Below, in pieces: positions 56,026 to 64,000 of a stretch of 64,000 nt of DNA. The stretch lies in assembly GCF_958979055.1 (NCBI RefSeq), contig NC_084889.1, forward strand, positions 5,720,761-5,784,760, read 5' to 3'. Each line of letters begins with the position of its first letter. Position 1 is the first letter of the stretch. The notes beneath the pieces were generated by a model. The model searched no databases and was not told the DNA's origin. It saw only the letters and a program-made list of their open reading frames with translations. The position numbers were made by a program, and so were the translations under genes. Source of the DNA: Alnus glutinosa. Taxonomy: Eukaryota > Streptophyta > Magnoliopsida > Fagales > Betulaceae.

Positions 56026-58005
56026 TAAGCAAAACTAATTGGCCTCCACGCGCCTCTCCGTCAACGTTTAAGCAAAACTTCTCCGTTTGTTTCTATGATG
56101 TATCTTTATAATTTTTTCTATGATGTATCTTTATAATTTTTCTATTGTATTGTATAGTATTTTTTATTTTTTTGTTGTAACTTTTGGTAGCTAGGTTATT
56201 GGTCTTGTTTGGCAAAGACATGTACAGTACATAGTAGTGAGTTGTTAATTTTGAAATTAGTAAAAAGTGATAATGTAATATAAAATAAAAAGAATTTGTA
56301 TGAAAAAAGTAAAAAAGTTTTGTATTGTAGTGAATTTTTTTATTTGAATAATAACAAAAAATTATTGGTGTGATATAAAAAGTGAAAAAAAAAAAAGTGA
56401 GAATGTTTTGATGTTAATTATTATTGAAAAATGTAAAAAAATAAGAAAAATAATAAGAATAATGCCATGCACTACTCTGTTCCGTTCATGTCCTTTGCAA
56501 ATAAGGCAATTACCTACCAATTTCTTTATGGTTTGATCTTGTAGAGAAAATACCTTTTGTAACCGGAGTTCGTAACTCTTCAACGGTTCCTAATCGGTGT
56601 ACTACTCTGCAGCGCCTCTCCCTCAACTTCTTTACGGGGTTGTTGGTGTTTGCTTGTGAGGCCATGGGAAGGGTTTAGGCCATTTTCAATGTTCCTTTGC
56701 TTTTGGTTACCGCTTTTTGGAACCACCGCATATATAGGATTAATTGAGTCGTATATAATTCTTTTGGAATCATCTGTGCACCCATTTTTTGGTTATTGTT
56801 CTTTCTTTCAGCATTGCTTTTCTTTTTGGGTATGCCATTGGATAACCTATTCCATTTGATCTCATATAGCCCCTTTTCCGTATTGATTAAGAAAAAAAAA
56901 AAAAGAAAAAAAAAAAAAGCAAACTAAATAATTGGATATACTTTAATGATCATGACGGCAATAATTTTTCTATTCCCTTCTGTCTTTATTTTTGTCTCTT
57001 AGCTTCTCTTTTTCTTTCTTTCGTTCTCTTCGAGTTAGGCTTTGATGTTGCTAGGTTCTTCTTAGCTGTCAGGCACAATATCACATACGACCAGCCAGCT
57101 GCTCCCACGTACTTATGTCGGATGTTACATTGTTACTTGGAATTTAGTCGGATAATCGGGGTCAGAGTTTCTCCATATGCTCAGCAGGCCGAACCGCCTT
57201 ATTAGTCGGAAACAAAATAAATTACTATATCTTGACAATTATACAAATATATTGGTCGCAACTAGGGTCACACAAATTAAAGAGGAGGTCGTTATACGTC
57301 TAAGCTAGCATTATTCCATTCTAAACTTAATATTAATATAAATTATTATATAATTACCATACAATCTGATTTGATGATATATAGTAAAATAATAATAATA
57401 ATAATAATAATAAATTAAAGACTAATTTGAACGGCTAGATAACTGTATACACCCTCATTCATAATGCTATGAATTTCAAGCATATTTATTTCTTACGCTT
57501 GTTATTTTCAAATTCAACCAACCCTTATATATCACATATGTATCACTTTTTATTTAGGCACGCAATGTGGCACATCAGTAGTAATTACTGTAAGATTGTT
57601 GTACTTCAAAGAGGAATGTAGGCTAGGGGAAGGGTAGGCGAGAGTTTGATTATGATACTCGGATGGAGTTTTCTGGGGTGACATCTTTTTATGAGCAGGC
57701 TAGCCAATTATATGGGGGCATCCCTTGGAATTTTCACGAACAAGTAAGAATATTAGGTAGAGGCGTAGAGCTTCTCAGTTCTCAAGGAGAAAGTGAAAGA
57801 GTCCCTTTATTTCAGTAGGTTGAAAAGAGAGAGAGAAAGAGAGCAGGTCATTATGAAGGAGAAAATGGGTCCCACAAAGTTTACCAACACGTCTGTGCTC
57901 AATTGGTGCAAACCAACCCCCTGCCATCACCAAAAGAATTAAAGAAACAGCTCGGTTCACACAAGCCCACCACCAAAAGATTCCTGCTATTATCCATGGT
58001 GTTTT
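56026..58005. other. Spacer, nothing recognised
   Basis: Contains a two-unit TCTATGATGTATCTTTATAA repeat near 56092-56141 and an AAT run near 57390-57413. No gene supported. Confidence 0.5.
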
Positions 58006-58019
58006 TTTTTTTTGATGAA
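58006..58019 (-). mobile_element. Micro-insertion 8: 14 nt between perfect 15-bp repeats
   Basis: TATCCATGGTGTTTT at 57991-58005 and 58020-58034. On the minus strand the insert reads TTCATC plus A8. Confidence 0.72.
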
Positions 58020-58324
58020 TATCCATGGTGTTTTCACTAGTTTCAATCCAAAAGCAAAAAGATAAATAAGAAAAATGCTCCAGTTTGCCGTCAAACGTCT
58101 AGTTATTGAAAAGATGAACGTCTGAAAATGGGGTTTGGACCAGACGTTCATCAAATCACGAGAGCATACACAGGGGAAAGAAAGAACAAAAGGTGGCTTG
58201 CAAGTTATTTGAGTGGCCGAATAACCTTCTGTGACTATTTGTCAATGCCCAACAACAAAATCAAAATTTTTTATCAGAAGGATAAGTCTAGAGATCATAT
58301 ATAAATATATATATATATATATAG

Positions 58325-58667
58325 TGTTGAGGTTGTCCCACATCGGTTGTGGAAGGGGTTGATGGTCAGTTTATAAGTGTGAGGAAAAGCCTCACCTCAT
58401 AAGCTAACTTTTGGGGTTGAGAGAAGCCCAAGACCACCTAACATTGGTATCAGAACCTAGGTTTACCAACAAGTTTTAGGCCCTATAATATGCAGGAGAA
58501 ACGGGTTGTCCCTGCTCCGACCCAAGGCCCGATGTGTGAGGGGGAGATTGTTGAGGTTGTCCCACATCGGTTGTGGAAGGGGTTGGTGGTTAGTTTATAA
58601 GTGTGAGGGAAAGTCTCACCTCATAAACTAACTTTTGGAGTTGAGAGAGGCCCAAAACCATCTAATA
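58325..58667 (+). mobile_element. TRIM retrotransposon (343 bp)
   Basis: Two 119-bp LTRs (58325-58443, 58549-58667) starting TGTTGAGGTTGTCCCACATC; the left is followed by TTGGTATCAGAACC, a primer-binding site for initiator-Met tRNA with one change, and the right is preceded by GAGGGGGAGAT, a polypurine tract. The internal part is only 105 bp. Target duplication TATAG at 58320-58324 and 58668-58672. By eye the LTRs differ at 10 of 119 positions, all transitions. Clearly older than the LTR element at 8.3 kb. Confidence 0.93.
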
Positions 58668-58672
58668 TATAG

Positions 58673-59838
58673 TATTTAAATATATAAATATATAAACCAT
58701 ATAATATGTATAGTCAAAACAAGAGGAGGGAGGGAGGGCCATGGCTTTACTTGGCCCCCATGTGGTTTCATCATTGCTAAATGCTAATGGCTGGTTTAAA
58801 AGTGTCTGAACAATCTCTATAACGAAAGGCAGAGTGGTTTGTCTACTCTTAATGGTCGAGGTGGCCAAACACTCAATGGCAACCCCGGTGGCTTGCATGC
58901 CACTCTGATTTGCAACCACATTTTCTCTCTTATATATGCTGTCGCGATTTGAATTGTTCATTTCAAATTGATGGCTCATAGTAGAGTTATTGCATCTAAA
59001 ATGAGTAATAGCAGGATAGAGGCTTAACTCTTGAGACTTGGATGATAATGAAAGGCCATTAATTATCTTACGTTTTCAAGAGGGAAATTCATACACTTGC
59101 CCTCGGAAAGAAAGAAAGAGAGAAAGCAAAGGGAATAGAGACTAAAGTAAAGATAAGATATAGCGAATCCTTTGTTGAAGTAAGAGAGCGAAAGAAATGG
59201 AAATGAAAGGGCCCATTTTCTTGTTAGGCCCACAATTTTCTTTCCTCCCCAAATTGCCCATGGGGGGAAGAGGATAGTGAAGACCGCGAAGTGGAGTGAA
59301 ATTCTTCCTTTCCGGACACAGATTTCGTAGAGATTTGTAAGAAATTTCCTGTAATTAATCCTCCAAAAGTGAGGTCCCTTCCTTTCGAGCATTCTTAATT
59401 CGCTCTCTATATTTGGCTTCACTCTAAAATTTGATGAAAAAAACATCAACAGGCTCTTTAGCTAATGTTATATTTAACGTTGGTCAAAATTATTCTTTAA
59501 ATGTAAAGAGCTCAAAAAGTAAAAATTTATTTATTTTTAATATTATTTCCTCTCTATGCACAGATAGAGTATGAATTAAAGTTATAATTAGGCAGCGAAA
59601 TTAAATTCTTGCAGTTAGTTTCACTAATAAAAAAAATAATATTTAGTTAAAGTAGAAAAATATTTAAAGAATTTGATATTTAGTGTGTTTAAAAAGTAGC
59701 TAGCTTAGTAGTTTTTTAAAGTTTAATTTAGAGAATTTGAGAAGCCCATTGTGACTTTTGAAAAGTCCATTGCTTCTTACATTCTTTTTTAATAGGTTAA
59801 AAGACACTCGCTTTTAGAATGTGAGTTTTTAGAGTTTC
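58673..59838. other. Spacer, nothing recognised
   Basis: A 128-codon minus-strand frame at 59063-59449 resembles nothing I know and has no coding support. Confidence 0.45.
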
Positions 59839-59841
59839 TTA

Positions 59842-60875
59842 GAGCATTCCCATCAATTATGTAAAATTTTATCGACAATAACTAACAAAAATCTACTTTT
59901 TGCTAGTTTAGCTAACTACTTTTAAAACTACCTTTCAACCGATTATCTAAATTTCTATCTATTTTATTAAAATAATCATTTTTAATATATTTTTTTTCGT
60001 TAAAACCTCATATCCACAAACCCGAAATCATCGTGTTCCAAGTAACATCTCTCACAGGCATTTCATCAAACAAACAACCTGCACTTCAAGCCAGTCAACC
60101 TTCACCCATTCAGAGCTTCAAAACCCGAAAACATCAAATACAGAGAAAATGTAGAATTATCACATAGACACTATAATTCACCACGCAATTTCATAAGTAC
60201 AGTGCTTCAACGCGAATTTCACCAAATTTTGCTTGAAAGATTACTTTTCTTCTAAAATTTCTTTTATGAAAAAAGTAAAACTTGAGGAAGCATACAACAA
60301 ACAGGATTGAGTCGTCGCTAGTGAGAGAAGAATTGAAACCAAAGCGGCAGCGACTCGAGTGGGTCTAGCGACGAGGCCAACCCTAGCTGCCGATTCGTGC
60401 AACGACAGAGCTTGCACCAGGCCGCGCAATTCCTCCAGCAAGCCAGCAGTGGCACTGGCCGGCAGGTAATGCACGAGCCACGGACAATAAAATTTGTGGC
60501 TGATGAAGGCCAACGTGTCTTGCCTTTGTAGATGATGAAGGCTCAGCATCTTCAGGTGCAGCTTTGCAAGGAACTTGGTTCTGATAAATGATGGTGCACA
60601 ATACCATCAATTTTAGCAGAAAAAAAAAAGAAAAAAAAAAGAAAAAGAAAAAAAGACGAGAATAGTACGAGAATAGTACGAGGGAGAGAGGTGGAGAAAA
60701 CAAGAGAGAAAAAATCTGAAAGAAAAAATAGAAAATATAGGTAGATCCGTGTACACAAATCTTCAGCAACGCCAGTTTGCATATGGTTTACAGAAATCGA
60801 TGGAGCACTCTTTTACTGGGTATGTTACCTATTCTAGCCAAACAGTGGGTTTTACATAACCCACTGTGAATGCTC
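59842..60875. mobile_element. Harbinger-like element (GAGCATTC family), copy 4
   Basis: 1,034 bp. GAGCATTC at the left and GAATGCTC at the right, with further inverted similarity (ATGTAAAA / TTTTACAT). TTA on both sides (59839-59841, 60876-60878). The interior at about 60330-60600 is GC-richer and gene-like on the minus strand, perhaps a captured fragment; no transposase seen. Confidence 0.7.
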
Positions 60876-60878
60876 TTA

Positions 60879-62050
60879 GAGCACTTGTAGTGAGCTCCTC
60901 AAAATTTCAGCAAATTTTGACAAAAAATACCACTTTTGCTACTTAGTTTTCAAAAGCTCTAAATATCAAACTCTTCAAATATTCTCTACTTTAAAATAAA
61001 TACTATTTTTTATTTCCTTTTCAACTAACCTACTTTTTTTTTTTGTTTTTTTTTTGGATTGTTCTAGAATTCATACCTCCCTTTCCTTTTTTCTTTCTCT
61101 TCTCTTCTGTCCTCTCATGCACACTTCTATTATTTTCTTCTTCTTTCTCTTCTTTCCTGCTTCCTCTAATCCAATTCCTCTTCCTTCTTCGCTCTCTACA
61201 CCGAGAGACAGTGAGATAGTGAACGAGAGAGAGAGAGAGATTGAGATCAAGGGAGAGAGCACACCGGAAGAGATCAGACTCGAGAGATCGGGAGATAGAA
61301 CCAGAGAAGATTCGACCGTCCAGAGGCGCCGATTTCCAGTGGGTTCCAAGGACTATCGCTGGAGGAGTAAGAGGCACTCTGCAACCCGTGACCAATCGAA
61401 GCCCATTTTCGAAGAGACTTGAGAGACCCAGCTCGATCGTGGAGGACCCGTAGCAATCCAACGAACCCAGAGACCCACGTCCATGGGTCGTTGGCTAGAA
61501 CCCATCTCCGGTGGACGTGAGGTGATTTTCCGGTGAAAATCGTGGCATTCCAGTGGGTTTCCAATGAGTGTTTTCCGGTGAGTTGAGAGATGACTTTTGG
61601 TGAATTTTTCTGTGATTAAACAGAAAATTCTTAATGTAATTTCTTGTGTTTTTTATTTGGATTATTATTGATTAATTTGGGCTATTATTGATTAATGGGT
61701 TTTAATGAACCATGTGTATTTTTGGTGTTGATCTCCCTGCTCCGGCCGATTGTATTTCTTGTGTGTTTGCTGTGATATTTCCAGTTGTCTCCTTTGTGAT
61801 TTTCGGTTGTCTCCCCTGTGATATTTTTAGTGTTGAACTTCTGCTCATCAACGACCTTCCCCGCGAAAATGGAATAAACAAATGCAAAATAACAACAGAC
61901 GATTGACTTTGCCCTCTTCTCATTAGACGAGGGTTTCTGACAATCATCAATTTTACTGTAGAGGCGACGAGCTCGTTGGAGACGAGATTTTGAGCAAAAT
62001 CGTCTAATTTTGGTGATTTCGTCTATTTGACGACTTCACTACGAATGCTC
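60879..62050. mobile_element. Harbinger-like element (GAGCACTT family), copy 5, abutting copy 4
   Basis: 1,172 bp from GAGCACTTGTAGTGA to TCACTACGAATGCTC (reverse complement GAGCATTCGTAGTGA, 13 of 15), with TTA at 60876-60878 and 62051-62053. Its left TTA is the right TTA of copy 4. The interior (about 61070-61560) is a CT/GA-rich leader-like stretch then GC-richer text resembling the 5' end of a plant gene; this may be a captured promoter and exon. Confidence 0.75.
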
Positions 62051-62053
62051 TTA

Positions 62054-62954
62054 CATACTAGTTTGTAAAAAATTTCTACTAGCCTATATGTCATCCAAAG
62101 TTAAACATCTCACCTGTGCTCAAGTAAGACAACTGCTAAACCAACACTAATTCACCCAAAAATAAAAACTTTTAAAAAAAAATAATAATAATAAAAAGAA
62201 GAAAGAGAAGAAAGGTAGGGGCATGTCTTGATGACGTATAGCTCAGTTCTCAACGTTTGGAGACGAGTGACTACTAACAAGGCCTCGGTCTCTGTTTGTC
62301 ACAGAAATTGAGGAACAGCAATGGCTACTGCATGGGTAAGGAGTGGCCGACTGGTTGTGGAAGAATATGCAACTGAATCCGATTACCCATACTTCACTAA
62401 TAATCACTGATCAACAAATGGAAAAAAAAGACCTAATGCGGGCAAGAGAAACAAGTTTACCAACCACATGCGGTGGCCAAACCCCAAAATGGCAATAATC
62501 GAAGACCTGGAGAGCTATTACAAAAAGCATGCAGCCATGCATTGGTTCTAGTGTATTCATTCCTCAAAAAGTGCGATCATTGCTCAAAACAATTTTCACA
62601 GTGAAATTTATCATGATGTTGCTTTAAGTCCGTGGAAGAGTATACATTAACTACACACATATCATGATACTCTTCTCCCTCTCACCTTGTATTGGACAGC
62701 CTTCTGAAATTTTTCTTCGCTCAGATGTACAAAATAACCTCACATCTAATTGAAGAACAAAAAAAAAAAAACAAAAAAAAAAAGGAAAAATCCTCACCCG
62801 AATGCCTGAAAATGAGCCGCTTTGAATATTGCGTGTTGAGAATGTTCAAGAGCTGCTCGTTACTTCTGAAGTTCTCTGAAATTTACATACTGGGATTAAA
62901 TGTAGAACAAGACCAATTTATAGTGGAAAAAAAGAATGGAAAGGAGAATGAGAG
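62054..62954 (-). other. 3' flank of the Raf-like kinase gene
   Basis: Probably its 3'UTR and trailer. No other gene seen; A runs at about 62760-62790. Confidence 0.4.
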
Positions 62955-63823
62955 TTATACCTCAAGGTGATTGTGGGTGGGTGTTTGCGCCTGAACATCT
63001 TCAACGAGATTTTCAAGTTCAGCTGTTATCTCGGAGAAGGAAGGCCGTTTCTCTGGAACTGCTTCCCAACATCTCTGCATTAGTTCTAACAGCTTGGGGT
63101 GTGCATTTTGGGGAATATCTGGACGCAGTCCCTAGAATGTAGAATACATAACTGTTAGGTACAGATATCAGAAGCTTTTCTTTTGTCTTGAGTCAACATT
63201 TGCGAATCATATATTACAGACTCTTAAGAGGCGTGATAAAATGCTAATGGAGTTGAAACCGTATATACATGGGGAGGGAGGTGCACACTGAAATTTAATA
63301 GTGTCATTTCAGAAGCAATTTCTCTCATTTAGAAGTTGAAACATTTAGCAATGAACACTGGATAACCATGTCAATTCATTAAATTTATATTGGACGAACC
63401 GTTAAATCATTATGCAAGTACAACATATCACTATTAAATGGCCTGCAGGGAGGGGGTGTTGAAATAGTTTAGGTTGCCAAGAAAGATCGAGATTAGTTGT
63501 TTGATACAGAGATGCCAAAATTTTTAATAGTAAAATCATGGCCCAGCGATACAGATGTTCAAACCTGTCTCACACCCAGTGCAGCTTGTAACGGAGTCAT
63601 GGTATCATATGGAACCTGCCATACAAAAAACCTTACATAAATGGAAGTTATATTGACTTGTACGACCTTGAAATCTCTCAAAGGATTGTTTTAGAAAGAA
63701 AGGAAAATTTAAATTGAGGCTTGTTGTCACTGCAGGACATGCCTTGGCTGTCACGAGCTCCCACAGTACTATAGCAAAACTGAATACATCTGCTTTCTGA
63801 TTATATGGTTGATGATTTATAAC
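62955..63823 (-). CDS. Raf-like (STY-type) dual-specificity kinase, 3' end only
   Basis: Minus-strand exons 63743-63823, 63565-63615 and 62955-63131, all phase 0. They read [20 protein letters not shown] and WELVTAK, then [17 protein letters not shown], then [35 protein letters not shown] and an acidic tail. These are kinase subdomains IX to XI with the [12 protein letters not shown] signature of plant Raf-like MAPKKKs of the STY8/17/46 kind, which are cytosolic Ser/Thr/Tyr kinases. Catalytic lobes and N-terminus lie beyond the right edge. The first intron has a GC donor (AAG/GCATGT) in place of GT. The TAA at 62955-62957 follows CTTGAGGTA; since GAG/GTATAA also looks like a donor, a further 3' exon is possible. 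Confidence 0.8.
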
Positions 63824-64000
63824 CTTGTGAAAATACAAGATGTAAACAGTGAGCAAATACAGCAAATGGCATATATGGGCATAAAACTGTAAGAACGTTA
63901 AAATATGAATATAAAATCAGAGATATTAAAGTTCATTTTGTTCTGATAAACATGAAATCAAGCAAAAGAAGTATATATCTGCCGCTGGGTAAGGTATGCA
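63824..64000 (-). other. Intron of the Raf-like kinase, continuing past the window
   Basis: Acceptor AAG at 63824-63826 precedes the VINHQP exon. No MAPE-type exon is found before the window ends. Confidence 0.6.

Noticed and set aside
59063..59449. 128-codon minus-strand frame
   Set aside because: Biased to Ser/Phe/Leu and recognised as nothing known; no supporting gene structure.
60241..60769. Overlapping minus-strand frames with Ala/Leu-rich text
   Set aside because: They lie within a MITE-like element; possible captured fragment, but not supported as a gene.
61030..61564. Several overlapping frames on both strands
   Set aside because: Caused by CT/GA-rich leader-like sequence within the element at 60879-62050; no domain.

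Overview
This window is nuclear DNA from a woody dicot-like plant. The reasons are spliced genes with GT-AG introns, an extensin, G-type lectin receptor kinases, an NSR-like RRM protein, a Raf-like kinase, AT-rich spacers, and plant-type mobile DNA (L1-type LINEs, Copia, CACTA, TRIM, hAT and Harbinger-like MITEs). The lineage (Fagales would fit) is a guess. No phage, plasmid, CRISPR or operon structure is present, and I found no new multi-gene system.

Layout. 1-2 kb: AT-rich DNA, a (AT)58 microsatellite and MITEs. 2.9-11.3 kb: two tandem, intronless G-type lectin receptor kinase genes. The first is open from start to stop but has lost the catalytic-loop lysine. The second has a frameshift and is split by a very young 2,008-bp non-autonomous LTR element with apparently identical LTRs and a 5-bp target duplication. 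11.9-12.9 kb: an RNase H relic split by a hAT MITE with a perfect 8-bp target duplication. 13.6-30.7 kb: a six-exon RRM gene resembling nuclear speckle RNA-binding proteins; its first intron is about 14.9 kb and is filled with LINE fragments, one showing the 5'-inversion geometry of twin priming. 34.3-37.5 kb: a decayed minus-strand Copia element into which a CACTA element and another repeat have inserted. 45.0-46.8 kb: an extensin with about 22 near-identical 18-residue repeats and a probable 3'UTR intron. 49.2-50.3 kb: a second RNase H/zf-RVT relic. 55.6-62.1 kb: MITEs and a TRIM. 62.95-63.82 kb: the last exons, minus strand, of a Raf-like (STY-type) kinase that runs off the right edge and uses a GC-AG intron.

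The least expected pattern is a set of eight tiny insertions (13-27 nt), each little more than a poly(A)/poly(T) tract plus a few bases, flanked by 14-23 bp direct repeats. Their adjacent bases often resemble the 3' ends of LINEs in the same window (for example CTTATC before the A tract). I read them as extremely 5'-truncated LINE insertions. A second pattern is a five-member family of MITEs with GAGCATTC/GAGCACT-type termini and 3-bp duplications, two of them abutting on one shared TTA.

The genes do not form a pathway. The two receptor kinases are tandem duplicates; the RRM protein, extensin and Raf-like kinase are unrelated neighbours separated by repeats.
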